A stretch of 64,000 nucleotides of DNA from Chitinophaga pinensis. Its GTDB lineage: Bacteria > Bacteroidota > Bacteroidia > Chitinophagales > Chitinophagaceae. How positions within the stretch are numbered: the stretch's first letter is position 1; each line of letters starts with the position of its first letter. The stretch covers positions 124,001 to 188,000 of the forward strand of contig CAMAXV010000001.1 of assembly GCA_945862385.1 (NCBI GenBank), written 5' to 3'. Both the position numbers and the translations under genes were made by a program. The notes under the pieces were generated by a model. That model was not told the DNA's origin and did not search any database. It saw only the letters and a list, made by a program, of their open reading frames with translations. Positions 47,392 through 57,411 of the stretch are shown here, one piece after another.

Positions 47392-47931
47392 ATGACACTT
47401 AAAATAAATCTTAAATCAGTCACATTGATGAATCTCTTTGCGTTGTTTATAGTATTAGTCTACTCATGTAAAAAAGAGACAACTGAAATTAATCCTTCAA
47501 TAAACACTGACAAAATTTTATACGATTTATCAAAATCTAATACCGGATTTGTCTGGTACAAAAATTCCGATGTCCTTTTAAATAAAAGTTCTGGAACAGG
47601 GCACTTTCAGGCTTTGTTAAGAACTAGATATAATGCTGTTGCAAGCACTCAACTGGATGCTTCTGGAAAGGTTAAGACAGGGTCAATTTTTCCTGAAGGA
47701 TCTTTGATAGTTAAAGAACTGTACGACAATTCTACAACACTTTCTCGTTACGCAATTTTATACAAAAAATCAGACAGTCAGGATGCTGACCCAAGAGGAT
47801 GGGTTTGGGGTTATATCAATGCAAATGGAAGCGTTGCAGATGCTGCATCTAATAAAGGTCGTACTTGCATCAGCTGTCATTCTCAAAATGGGAATATTGA
47901 CTACATGTTAATGAATAAATTTTTTCAGTAA
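47392..47931 (+). CDS. Cytochrome P460-like lipoprotein
   Basis: 179 aa with a lipoprotein signal (LFIVLVYSC). The mature part has the P460 beta-sheet pattern FPEGSLIVKELYD and the closing RGWVWGYINANG ... CISCH heme c motif (Cys near 161). P460 proteins oxidise hydroxylamine or bind NO. The cross-linking Lys typical of true P460 cannot be judged without alignment, so a cytochrome c' beta-like NO-binding role is possible. It converges with the sugar dehydrogenase gene (25 bp between the stops). Confidence 0.78.
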   Translation: MTLKINLKSVTLMNLFALFIVLVYSCKKETTEINPSINTDKILYDLSKSNTGFVWYKNSDVLLNKSSGTGHFQALLRTRYNAVASTQLDASGKVKTGSIFPEGSLIVKELYDNSTTLSRYAILYKKSDSQDADPRGWVWGYINANGSVADAASNKGRTCISCHSQNGNIDYMLMNKFFQ

Positions 47932-47956
47932 ATCAAAATATCACAAACGATATCAA

Positions 47957-49105
47957 TTATTGCGCATTAATCTTCAATATCCGTCCCGGACCTTCCACAG
48001 CTGCATAAACAGCTCCATCGGGAGCCTGAACAACATGGCGCACCCTGCCATTGATTCCTTCAACTGTTTCTGCAGATGTAATGCTATTTCCATTTATTAT
48101 GCATCGGTAAAGTCTTTGTGACGCTAATCCACCTGCCAGTAGATTACCCTTCCAGCTTTTAAATGAATTACTCGTGATGAATGCAATACCTGCAACACCT
48201 ATTGAGGGTGTCCATGAAAATATGGGTGCATTAATTTCAGCTGCAGTATGTCCCTGCGAAATCATTGTGTTGTCGTAATTCATTCCCAGAGAATAAAAAG
48301 GCCATCCGTAGTTGGATCCTGAAGCAATGATATTGATTTCATCACCTCCTTTTGGACCATGCTCAGATTCCCATATACCACCGGTAATCGGATTGAGAAT
48401 CATTCCCTGTGGATTTCTTATGCCATAAGCAAAAATTGTTCCCGCAGATGTTTGTCCAGGCAAAACGGGATTATCAGCCGGCACCGCACCTATAGCGTTA
48501 ACGCGGTGAATTTTACCCCAGGGTGAGGCGGTATTAGAGGAATTACGGTTACTGGCATTGGGTCCTGCATAACTTCCGGTTCCGCCCTCTCCTACAGAAA
48601 TGTACAGCAATCTGTTGTTATCAAATACCAGTCTCGAACCATAATGTCCATTCCAGGTATTTCCACCACCCGTCTGAAAAATAGTTTCTACATTTTGAAT
48701 AGCTGTACCTGCAATTTTGAACCGAACTACACGCAATTCTCCAGAGCCATTGGTTGCAGTAGCTGCATAACTGGCATAGATCCAACCATTACTGGAATAG
48801 TCAGGATGCACCCTTACATCCATCAAACCGCCCTGTCCATTGCTCCTAACCGCAGGAAAACCAGTCAGCTCAGTTACTACACCATTGCTGTAGCGATACA
48901 TCTTACCGCGCTTTTCAGTAAAAACCAGATCTCCATTAGGAAGGAAATCCATTCCCCAAATAATTTCATACCCTGTAACTAAAGTGCTGATGCTAAGTTG
49001 AGGTGGATTACTATCTTCAACAGGTGTTAAGGTTGTTTTTTTAGCACATGATGTTATAACTATCACCACTAAACTATAAGCTGAAAATAGGTTTAGAATT
49101 TTCAT
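47957..49105 (-). CDS. PQQ-dependent sugar dehydrogenase (soluble GDH/sorbosone dehydrogenase type), lipoprotein
   Basis: The start at 49105 gives a lipoprotein signal (LVVIVITSC); a longer frame from 49156 lacks one. About 382 aa, a six-bladed propeller with WGMDFLPNGDLVFTEKRG, VRVHPDYSSNGWIYASY, FAYGIRNPQGM, and WESEHGPKGGDEIN, which are hallmarks of the GSDH family. The His in SEHGPKGGDE is in the place of the PQQ-contact histidine. It would oxidise aldoses or related sugars in the periplasm. Confidence 0.9.
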   Translation of the reverse strand: MKILNLFSAYSLVVIVITSCAKKTTLTPVEDSNPPQLSISTLVTGYEIIWGMDFLPNGDLVFTEKRGKMYRYSNGVVTELTGFPAVRSNGQGGLMDVRVHPDYSSNGWIYASYAATATNGSGELRVVRFKIAGTAIQNVETIFQTGGGNTWNGHYGSRLVFDNNRLLYISVGEGGTGSYAGPNASNRNSSNTASPWGKIHRVNAIGAVPADNPVLPGQTSAGTIFAYGIRNPQGMILNPITGGIWESEHGPKGGDEINIIASGSNYGWPFYSLGMNYDNTMISQGHTAAEINAPIFSWTPSIGVAGIAFITSNSFKSWKGNLLAGGLASQRLYRCIINGNSITSAETVEGINGRVRHVVQAPDGAVYAAVEGPGRILKINAQ

Positions 49106-49186
49106 TAAAATTAATTTACTGTTTGGCGCCACTGAAAACCAACCGTTGTGTGACATAGAATCTAATAAGTTCCTTTTGAATCCTAA

Positions 49187-50827
49187 TTATCTCTCCCTGA
49201 TTTCAAATTTTGCCAAAAGAACTGTCCTTGGGTCGGGTAAAACAGCCACAGGCTTTTTGTCCAGAGGAACTTTAAATATTTTTTGCTTACCATTCAGCTC
49301 CAACTTCATTAACTTCTTTCCCTTTCCACCATTTTCAATCACTTCTATTTCCACTGGCACATCAAAATTAAATTCAGATCGCTGAATTTGCTCAATGTTA
49401 ATTTCCAGTTGTTGTGAAGCAACATCATAATTCCAGGTTGCCTGTAAATTTAACACTTCCGGCCTGTGTAACCATTGGTTACGGAAATTGCTAAGTGGAC
49501 TTTTTACAAATTTTTGCATTTCCTCAAAAAAATCGTCTGTAGTTGCATTCTTATTAAAATACTTCTTATAGTATGTTTGAATACCATTTTTAAAAGCTTC
49601 ATGTCCCATTTTCTCTCTCAGCATGTGCAATATCCAGGCACCTTTTTGATAGGTCATGTCATTGGTAACCTGACGTTCTTCCGCAGTTCGGTTGTCAATA
49701 ATTTTGTAGGTTGAATCCTTACTGTAAAAATTAAATACGCGGGTTCGGGCTTTTTTTAATTCGTTGATATATTCATCCTCACCATATGCATATTCCTGAT
49801 ATAATAGGGTGAAATAGGTTGCAAACCCTTCACTCAACCAGGCATCATCCCAGGTGGATTCCGTAACCGCATTGCCAAACCATTGATGCGCAATTTCGTG
49901 GATAACAACATTGCGCAATCGATTGTCTCCTTTTCCGTTAACAAGATTCTCTCCGTAAAAGATTGCAGAAGCTGTCTCCATTCCTCCACCAACACTGGGA
50001 GACTGAATATTGGCCAGCTTTTCATACGCAAAGGGACCAACATAAGTTGAATAAAATCCCAAAACATCTTTGGTTGGTATGGCAAAATCATGGAAACCCT
50101 TATCCCTATCTTGAGGATAAACCCATGTTTGAATTTGTTTACCTTCAAAAAGGTCAACATACTGAACCGCAAATCTTGCTACACCCAAAACGTATAACCA
50201 GGAAGAAATGGGCACCGACTGTTTCCAGTGTGTGCGTTTCTCTTCGGCATTGATAATTGATTCTTCCAACAACAAACCATTCGATACAACCTGATAATGA
50301 GCCGGTGCTGTAACGATGAACTCATTGGTTGCTTTGTCATAAGGATGATCAACTGTTGGCAACCAATGCCTGGTTCGATTGGGCCAGTTTTCATTGAAAA
50401 AACTCCTCTCCCCAAATTTTGTATTGCCTATCCGAAGTCCATCTGCAGGTATCCCCCGATACTTGACCACAAAAGAAGCAATCCTATTTTTGGCAAAAGG
50501 CTTGGATAATTTAATCACCAATGAATTGTTATCATGCAGGAAGGAAATGGGTTTATGCTCAAAAAGGACTGCCTCAATTTGCATCCCTTTACCCTGGAGT
50601 TGAGCAGACCGATTGACTAAATCAAAACGTAACATTCTGGAGGTATCTGTATTGAACAACACATCAATGGTGGTTTGCCCAATGATCTCATCCGATTTAT
50701 CTGATAAGGTTAATTCAAATCTATAGTGTAATATATCTACAGCATAATTTCTTGGATAGTTATCTGCATAGGAAAATGTTGATATACCCAATAGTACAAC
50801 AAGTAGCAGGCTTGGTAGGTATCTCAT
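49187..50827 (-). CDS. M1-family metallopeptidase, exported
   Basis: 546 aa with a signal peptide (about 1-21, ending SYA/DN). The substrate motif GGGMETASAI takes the place of GAMEN; the zinc site is HEIAHQWFGN followed by the third ligand Glu in WLSEGFATYF. A M1 N-terminal beta domain, the catalytic domain and a short C-terminal beta domain are present, but not the long helical domain of ERAP/PepN proteins. It cleaves N-terminal amino acids. Its ATG overlaps the stop of its upstream paralogue by 4 nt. Confidence 0.92.
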   Translation of the reverse strand: MRYLPSLLLVVLLGISTFSYADNYPRNYAVDILHYRFELTLSDKSDEIIGQTTIDVLFNTDTSRMLRFDLVNRSAQLQGKGMQIEAVLFEHKPISFLHDNNSLVIKLSKPFAKNRIASFVVKYRGIPADGLRIGNTKFGERSFFNENWPNRTRHWLPTVDHPYDKATNEFIVTAPAHYQVVSNGLLLEESIINAEEKRTHWKQSVPISSWLYVLGVARFAVQYVDLFEGKQIQTWVYPQDRDKGFHDFAIPTKDVLGFYSTYVGPFAYEKLANIQSPSVGGGMETASAIFYGENLVNGKGDNRLRNVVIHEIAHQWFGNAVTESTWDDAWLSEGFATYFTLLYQEYAYGEDEYINELKKARTRVFNFYSKDSTYKIIDNRTAEERQVTNDMTYQKGAWILHMLREKMGHEAFKNGIQTYYKKYFNKNATTDDFFEEMQKFVKSPLSNFRNQWLHRPEVLNLQATWNYDVASQQLEINIEQIQRSEFNFDVPVEIEVIENGGKGKKLMKLELNGKQKIFKVPLDKKPVAVLPDPRTVLLAKFEIRER

Positions 50828-52446
50828 GGTAACATCGTAATTTTTTTCAAATAATATCCGTTGGCATCAATCTGTGGTGGCGTGCTGCTTTGAATCTTGA
50901 GACCATCTTTTCCAATCACATGCTTTTCAATACCATTTGATGTTGTGATTTGAATAGGTAGTTGCATGAAGCAGTTATTGAATTTTACAGTGTACTGCTG
51001 ATAACCTGTTTCCTTGACACTAAAGTCCAGCACATCTGTTGTTTTCATGAAGAAATCGAAAAACGGCTTTAAATCTTTTCCTGATGCTTTGCTAAATAAG
51101 GCTTCTACATCATTGGTTGTCACAAAATTATCATACGTATATGCAGGATCTGTAGCCAATTTTTTAAGCGTAGGAAGAAAAATCTCATCCCCAATCAGAA
51201 AACGGAGGCTGTGCATAAAAAATGAACCTTTTGTATAAATATCAGTAAAAGCATAAGTTTCATCTTCGGATAATTCCTCACCCCCCACCATTGGCTTCTT
51301 GTATCTGATAGACCTGCGGTGTGCACTGATAATTTTATCGTATGCAGCTTGTCCGCCCAGGTCATAATGTGCCAGGGCTTCAGCATAAGTGCCAATGCCT
51401 TCCTGTATCCACATGTGTGCCCAATCCTTGTTGGTTACCTTGTTCGCCCACCATTCATGTGCATATTCATGGAAAAGATTCGCAGAGTAGTCTTGCTCTC
51501 CGATACGGGTGTACTCAAATTTGTTTTGAAAAGTAATATTGGTCTGGTGCTCCATGCCTGAATTGGGCACAGCACAAATCCCGATTTTTTCTTTGTACCA
51601 GGGATATTCACCAAAATATTTTTCAAGAATACGGGTATCTCTGGCTTTTACCTCAATCAGTTTATCAGCATGCATCTTATCCTCTTCCAATACATAGAAA
51701 ACGATTGGAACAACATTGTTGTTGATGGTTGTAAAGTCTTTTTGTACAACGCTATACTTACCAATATTGAATAAGATACAGTAATTACTAATTGTATATT
51801 GCGTTTTCCAGTGGTAAGTGGCAGTCCTTTTCCGTTTCGTTACCTTTTGCAATAAACCTGGTCCAGATACTACCAATGTATCCGGCACATTAATATACAT
51901 ATCTACGCCCTCATTGGGTTCATCACTGGGGTGATCTTTGCATGGAAAGTAAACCCGACCTCCTTCTTTCTGACAATTGATTGCTACCCATGGATTACCG
52001 CTTCTGTCTTTTGTCAAGGTAAATCCTCCCGTCCATGGTGGTTTTACTGCTACTGGTGGCTGACCACTATAGTTCACTCGTACGGTTACTTTCCCCTTTT
52101 GAAAACCTTTCTCTGAAACAATAATCAGTTTGTTATCCCTATGGATAAATTTTTGATTTGTACCATTGACTGCAATAGAGGATACATCAAAAAAATTAAC
52201 CAAATCCAATAGCAATGTATCAGCAGCATTTGCAAGCAAGATATCAACTTCCGTAAAACCCCTGATTGATTCTTTCGAAATATCAACATCCAGCGATATG
52301 GTATAATGTCTGATGTCCATATTCGCTTGAATTGGGTTGAGTTTCCCTCCGGATGACAGGTTACTGATATCCCGATTTTGTCCGATTGCAACCAGATTGA
52401 CAACCATAAACAGAAAACTGAAAACAAAGGATTTAACAATCCGCAT
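50824..52446 (-). CDS. M1-family metallopeptidase, exported (paralogue of the next gene)
   Basis: 540 aa with a signal peptide (ending AIG/QN). Exopeptidase motif NSGMEHQTN and zinc site HEYAHEWWAN with Glu in WIQEGIGTYAEA. It shares length and domain layout with the downstream M1 gene but differs clearly in sequence, so the duplication is old. The two genes are translationally coupled (ATGA overlap). It is the first gene of this pair. Confidence 0.92.
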   Translation of the reverse strand: MRIVKSFVFSFLFMVVNLVAIGQNRDISNLSSGGKLNPIQANMDIRHYTISLDVDISKESIRGFTEVDILLANAADTLLLDLVNFFDVSSIAVNGTNQKFIHRDNKLIIVSEKGFQKGKVTVRVNYSGQPPVAVKPPWTGGFTLTKDRSGNPWVAINCQKEGGRVYFPCKDHPSDEPNEGVDMYINVPDTLVVSGPGLLQKVTKRKRTATYHWKTQYTISNYCILFNIGKYSVVQKDFTTINNNVVPIVFYVLEEDKMHADKLIEVKARDTRILEKYFGEYPWYKEKIGICAVPNSGMEHQTNITFQNKFEYTRIGEQDYSANLFHEYAHEWWANKVTNKDWAHMWIQEGIGTYAEALAHYDLGGQAAYDKIISAHRRSIRYKKPMVGGEELSEDETYAFTDIYTKGSFFMHSLRFLIGDEIFLPTLKKLATDPAYTYDNFVTTNDVEALFSKASGKDLKPFFDFFMKTTDVLDFSVKETGYQQYTVKFNNCFMQLPIQITTSNGIEKHVIGKDGLKIQSSTPPQIDANGYYLKKITMLP

Positions 52447-52621
52447 ATGAAGTGAATTTAGAAATTGAACTATTTTAGTAACAGTAAGTTACTAAACTGC
52501 ATTCTATTATAACCTTCTTATCAGGATTTAATTGACAAGAGACCAACCTGAGAACAGCTGAGAAATGGTATTGGGTCGAAAAAATACATAACTTACCATG
52601 TTACTGAAACAATTGGCACTT

Positions 52622-53956
52622 ATGAAAAAATCAATCAGGATTATAGCATTAATTGGTGTGGTTGCAGTATTGATGATGAGTTGTACAAAAAATCAAGTTG
52701 CAGATACTACCGTTAAACCTTCATTCGAAATTATACAGGATAAAATTCTGAATGTATCCTGTGCCCTATCGGGTTGTCATGCTTCTACTGCAGATGCATC
52801 TTATGCCCAACACGGTTTAGTGCTGATACCCGGAAAATCCTATGCCAATCTGGTTGGTGTAATGGCTAAAAATGCGGCGGCGGCCGGACTAGGCATAAAA
52901 AGGGTTGACCCCAAAAACCCCAATAACAGTTTTCTGATGCATAAAATCGCCTGTGAAACTGGCCACCATTCATCTTCCGCCAACTTCGGCGCACACATGC
53001 CCCTGGGAGGAAATTTTCTCTCTCAGGGAGAAGTTGACTTTATACAAAAGTGGATTATCAATGGCGCCAGCGCAACCGATGGGTCTGTGAATGAATCACT
53101 GCTTGATAATAAAAATCCATGTCAGCCTCAGATTGAACCTCTGGCTCCCCCTCCTACAGGAACTGGATTCCAGCTGAAAATTAATCCTTTCGATATCCCT
53201 GCTAATTTTGAACGCGAGGTTTTTATTCGAAAAAATACACCCAATACGCAAGCTGCTTATGTAAACAGAATTCAGTTGAGAGGTATGTCAAACAGTCATC
53301 ACCTGGTGGTATATGGCTTCAGAAATTCATTGCTTTTGCCTACTGAGAACGTATTACGAGATCTTAGAAATTCTAATGGAACCATCAATGCAGAAAACAT
53401 CCAGAACCACATTTTCATGGGGGGGGGTACAGACGTGAACAATGATTTTACATTACCTCCTGGTGTAGCATTGAAAATTGATCCGAGAACACCATTGGAC
53501 TTGAATGCACATTACTTCAATAAAACTTCTTATACGCTCAAGGGAGAAAACTATGTAAATTTTTATACCATACCAGCTGGTGCTGTTCAAAACGTTGCCA
53601 AAACCCTTGATCTGAATAATCTCGAAATCAGCATCCCGGCAGGACAACGTAAAGTTTTCACCAAGACTTTCACTTTCAATCAAGTTACGAGAGTTGTCAT
53701 GCTGACTTCTCATTTTCATAAACTGGGAGAAAAATTTGTCATCAAGATCTCAGGTGGTGCTCGTAATGGTGAAATCATTTATACCAACACAGATTGGGAA
53801 CATCCAGCGTTTACTTCCTATTCAACACCAATTATACTTCAGGCTGGCGAGGGATTAACTTCAGAAGTAACTTATTTCAACAATACAGCTAAAACTGTGA
53901 ATTTCGGACTGACCAGCGAAGATGAAATGAACATAATTTTTGGATATTACTATTGA
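52622..53956 (+). CDS. Lipoprotein with a c-type-heme-like domain and a copper type II monooxygenase-like (PHM) core
   Basis: The ATG at 52622 is preferred because it starts a lipoprotein signal (VAVLMMSC); the first ATG of the frame is 52598. 444 aa. Residues about 30-150 resemble a cytochrome-like domain with a CX4CH motif (Cys47, Cys52, His53 in CALSGCH) and GAHMPLGG. From about 170 a PHM-type beta-sandwich pair has all the expected copper ligands: His226-His227 (SHHLVVYG), His297 (NAHYFN), His364 and His366 (SHFHKLGEKF) and Met436 (SEDEMN). It would hydroxylate or bind an unknown substrate, with heme-mediated electron supply inferred. Confidence 0.75.
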   Translation: MKKSIRIIALIGVVAVLMMSCTKNQVADTTVKPSFEIIQDKILNVSCALSGCHASTADASYAQHGLVLIPGKSYANLVGVMAKNAAAAGLGIKRVDPKNPNNSFLMHKIACETGHHSSSANFGAHMPLGGNFLSQGEVDFIQKWIINGASATDGSVNESLLDNKNPCQPQIEPLAPPPTGTGFQLKINPFDIPANFEREVFIRKNTPNTQAAYVNRIQLRGMSNSHHLVVYGFRNSLLLPTENVLRDLRNSNGTINAENIQNHIFMGGGTDVNNDFTLPPGVALKIDPRTPLDLNAHYFNKTSYTLKGENYVNFYTIPAGAVQNVAKTLDLNNLEISIPAGQRKVFTKTFTFNQVTRVVMLTSHFHKLGEKFVIKISGGARNGEIIYTNTDWEHPAFTSYSTPIILQAGEGLTSEVTYFNNTAKTVNFGLTSEDEMNIIFGYYY

Positions 53957-54020
53957 CCATTACTTGATCATTATTTCACTGATAGTTTTTAAATCAGGTT
54001 TAATTCATTAATTGATTTCT

Positions 54021-56289
54021 ATGCTGTCTAAGAATCGTTTGCCTCATCATTCATCCATTTACGGTGTTCTTTTTCTTTCAATCCATTTCATACTGACACT
54101 CGCCTTTGTGTTACCAGTTACCGAGAGTTACGCCCAGAAGCAACCCGGACAGCCTGTGCATGCTGACAGTGCATTTTTACAAGACTTGAGCATCAAATAC
54201 AAACCTCTAAATCCTGCAACAGCATTGGTTAATGCCTGCGCCGATCGCAACGGCAGCATTCGGGTGTTCTCATCTGCTGGCGTGCTGCTACCGCATAACG
54301 GACAGTTTCTGTATCCAGGCAGCCTTCGGCCAGACAACCGTTACCGCACAACCGTCACCAAAAAAGATACAGGGATTGACCAATCACTTTGGTCAATTTG
54401 TACTCATCGACGATAAAGCCATCTTCAGCAATGCATGGGCTGGCTCACTGTATATGCCCCACGAGCTGCCAGGCGCCCGCATGCTGTCTGGAGGTACTAG
54501 CAATCAATATCTAATCAGCGACGGCAACTCCATACATTACATCACCAAGGACGGAACCCTTTACAAAAAAGCTATAGAAGGAGGGATTCGTGAATTGCGT
54601 TACGAACCTGGGCGCGGATTCCTCGTGCTGACTTCGACGAACCTTCAACGCTTTAATTTGCAGAACATGTCTCTCGAGTCTTTATACCAGGGGAAAGGAC
54701 TGACCTCCTTCGATCTCTTTGGTGGCAAGGCATGGATAGGCACAACAGAGGGGTACCTGACCCTGGACCTTCAGACCAAGGCTGTTGCGGGGCCCTTCCA
54801 GAAACTACCGGTGGTTGACATACGAAGTGTTCGGGCTATTAGCGACAAGGTCTGGTTCGGATCAGCAAACGGCGCATTTGCGTTGAGGAAGGATGGCAAA
54901 TTCGACTATTACCAGGGAAAAAGATGGATGCCGGGGCAAGTAGTCTCAAACATAGGGGAAGGACCTGATAGATCCGTGCTATTACTGACAGAGGCTGGTC
55001 TTGGACAAATCTGTTTCCGTTACATGACGCTGGCTGATAAGGCCGAGTTCTTTCAGCAACAGGTGCGTGACCGGCATATCCGCAATGGCTTCAACGCAAC
55101 GTTGTCGGGTATGACAGCAGGCGACTTGTCGACAGGCTATCTCTCTGATTCTGATAATGACGGTCTATGGACTTCCATGTACCTCGGCGCTGAAGTATTT
55201 CGCTATGCTGTAACCAGAACGGCCGATGCGCTAACCAATATCAGTGAATCACTTGATGCAATGGAGCGACTGTTTACAATCAATCCAGTTCCAGGCTTTC
55301 CGTCACGCTCCTTTGAACGCAGCGGCTTCATCAAAATATTGAGCGACCCTGAACGCTGGCAGCACGCTCCGGATCCGGAATGGGACTGGAAATCTACTAC
55401 CTCTTCTGATGAAGCCATTGGTCACGTTTTCGTATACGGCGCCATTGCTGAATTGGTAGATGAACCATCCATCGCCAAGAAGGCTATTGCGTTGCTTGAC
55501 ACCCTGATGATGCACATTATCAAGAACGATTTTTACCTGATCGATTTTGATGGTAAGCCTACTACCTGGGGCAAATGGAATCCAGCCTACGTGAATGCTT
55601 TGCCGATCGTGGTTGGCGACCGCAAACTCAACTCAAGCAACATCATTGCCATGCTGCAAACGGCTTATCATTTCACTGGAAAATCCATTTATAAAACAAA
55701 AGCCTTCGAACTCATGGAACGCCATGGCTACCTCGAGAACCTCATGCGGCCCATGCGTGTGATTGGAGAAGCGGGCGACCTTTCCGATAAGCATGCAAAG
55801 ATGCTTTCTGATGGATGGAACCACTCTGACGACGAGATGTATTTCCTGGGTTACTGGGGACTCTACCGGTATGCCTTCAACGATACCCTCAGGAACAAAT
55901 ACAAAGAAGCCATCATCGACCATTGGCAGGCAGAGCGCCCAGAGCAGGAGGGTCTGTGGAACATCATGACCGCCATCACTGGTGCAAACACATTCGACCT
56001 ATCTGAAGCTGTCAATTACCTAAAGGAACATCCGCTCGACCTCATCAACTGGAGCATCACTAATAGTCACAGGAAAGACATCGAGCACATTGAACAAAAT
56101 TTTCGCGGGCAAACAATCAAAGATGTACTCCCACCCGATGAACGGCAGATACAAAGACACAACGCAAATATGTTCAACTTAGACAGCAAGGGTGGTGATG
56201 GCAACTCAGAGCATAGTGCAGGCGACATATGGTTGCTGCCCTATTGGATGGGCAGGTACTTAGGAGTAATTAGTGCACCTTTTTTATAA
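54021..56289 (+). pseudogene. Large exported protein (propeller plus alpha-helical toroid-like region), frameshifted
   Basis: Start ATG 54021 (a TTG at 54012 is weaker), signal peptide ending ESYA/QK. The frame closes at 54416, but sensible coding continues in the +1 frame to 56289. The switch fits the A6 run at 54360-54365, with one extra base. The second part has propeller-like repeats (IGTTEGYLTLDLQTKAV, VWFGSANGAFALRKDG) at about 115-330, then a helix-rich region with WGKWNPAYVNALPIVVGD, FTGKSIYKTKAFELMERHG and DGWNHSDDEMYFLGYWGL, like an (alpha/alpha) barrel. The fused product would be about 755 aa. I do not recognise the family. Codon use looks GC-richer than its neighbours. Confidence 0.6.
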
Positions 56290-56451
56290 ATGTACTCTGA
56301 GTTACTCTATGTAAATAGCAAAAGTATCCCATATCTTCACCTAGGTTTTCAGGATATTTGTATAAAAAATCAACTGATCTTTTTTGCAGATTGACCTCCA
56401 AAGCGTTTTTTCATTTTTTTCGATAACTTATAGTTATTAATTGAACTCAAC

Positions 56452-57342
56452 ATGAGGATTATCTGTATTCTTTTAATATTGGCTAGTCATTCAAATCCAA
56501 TTTATAGTCAAAGAAGTCTGAAAATTATCACATACAATATTCTGAACGGGTATGACTGGGGCAAAGACACTGCGAGAAATAACAAATTGATTAATTGGAC
56601 AGCACAACAGCATCCAGATATAGTAGCTTGGCAAGAATTATGCAATTATTCTGAAGAAAAGTTAAAAATTGATGCAATAAAAATAGGGCATTCTTTTTCT
56701 GTTTTACTCAAAGAATCCGGTTATTCTGTAGGTATAACTTCAAAGTATCCAATTGAAATCAAGGAGAGAATATTAACAGGAATGCATCATGGAGCATTAC
56801 ATTGCAACTCAGCAGGCATTGATTTCATTGTTGTACATTTTTCACCTGGAAGCTATCTGAAAAGAAAAAATGAGTCAGATATCATTTTGAGTAGAATAGA
56901 AAATATATCAAAATCCAACAATCAATATATTGTTTTGGGCGACTTCAATTCGCATTCTCCTTTTGATGCTGATCTTTATAAAAGTAATTTCCTCTTAAAT
57001 CGCCTAAGAGAATCAGTATCCAACCAAGGTAATAACGGAAACCTGAATAACAATCAGCTAGACTACGAAGTAATGTCTAAATTGCTTGCTCATTCCCTTA
57101 TCGATGTTACTCAAAAATTTACAAATGGGTTAAACGAACGAGGATCTTTTCCTGGAAGAATCCTTGGACCAATCAATCATGAATCAGATAATGATTTAAT
57201 AAATAGACTAGAAAGAATTGACTACATTTTGGCCTCACCAGAAATGTCAAAAAAATGTAGATCTTCAGTTGTATGCAATGGAGAATCTAATTGGTACCTC
57301 TCTGATCACTACCCGGTAATGGCAACTTTTGATTTGAATTAA
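56452..57342 (+). CDS. Endonuclease/exonuclease/phosphatase (EEP) family protein, exported
   Basis: 296 aa with a signal peptide (about 1-19). EEP motifs in order: TYNILNG (Asn), WQELCN (metal Glu), VVHFSPGS (His), LGDFNSHSPFD (Asp and Asn), RIDYILASP (Arg-Ile-Asp) and the final SDHYPVMA (Asp-His). All metal and catalytic residues seem kept. The family includes DNases, sphingomyelinases and phosphoesterases; the export signal points to an extracellular phosphodiester substrate. Confidence 0.88.
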   Translation: MRIICILLILASHSNPIYSQRSLKIITYNILNGYDWGKDTARNNKLINWTAQQHPDIVAWQELCNYSEEKLKIDAIKIGHSFSVLLKESGYSVGITSKYPIEIKERILTGMHHGALHCNSAGIDFIVVHFSPGSYLKRKNESDIILSRIENISKSNNQYIVLGDFNSHSPFDADLYKSNFLLNRLRESVSNQGNNGNLNNNQLDYEVMSKLLAHSLIDVTQKFTNGLNERGSFPGRILGPINHESDNDLINRLERIDYILASPEMSKKCRSSVVCNGESNWYLSDHYPVMATFDLN

Positions 57343-57411
57343 TTTTAAGATTAAAACATGTTTAGACATGAGGGCTCAGATAATTTCTTTATATAATTAA
57401 TTCTCTTAAAT

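Noticed and set aside
54360-54365. Programmed or transcriptional slippage at the A6 run
   Set aside because: Six A is short for efficient slippage, so it is treated as a frameshift until reads or proteomics say otherwise.
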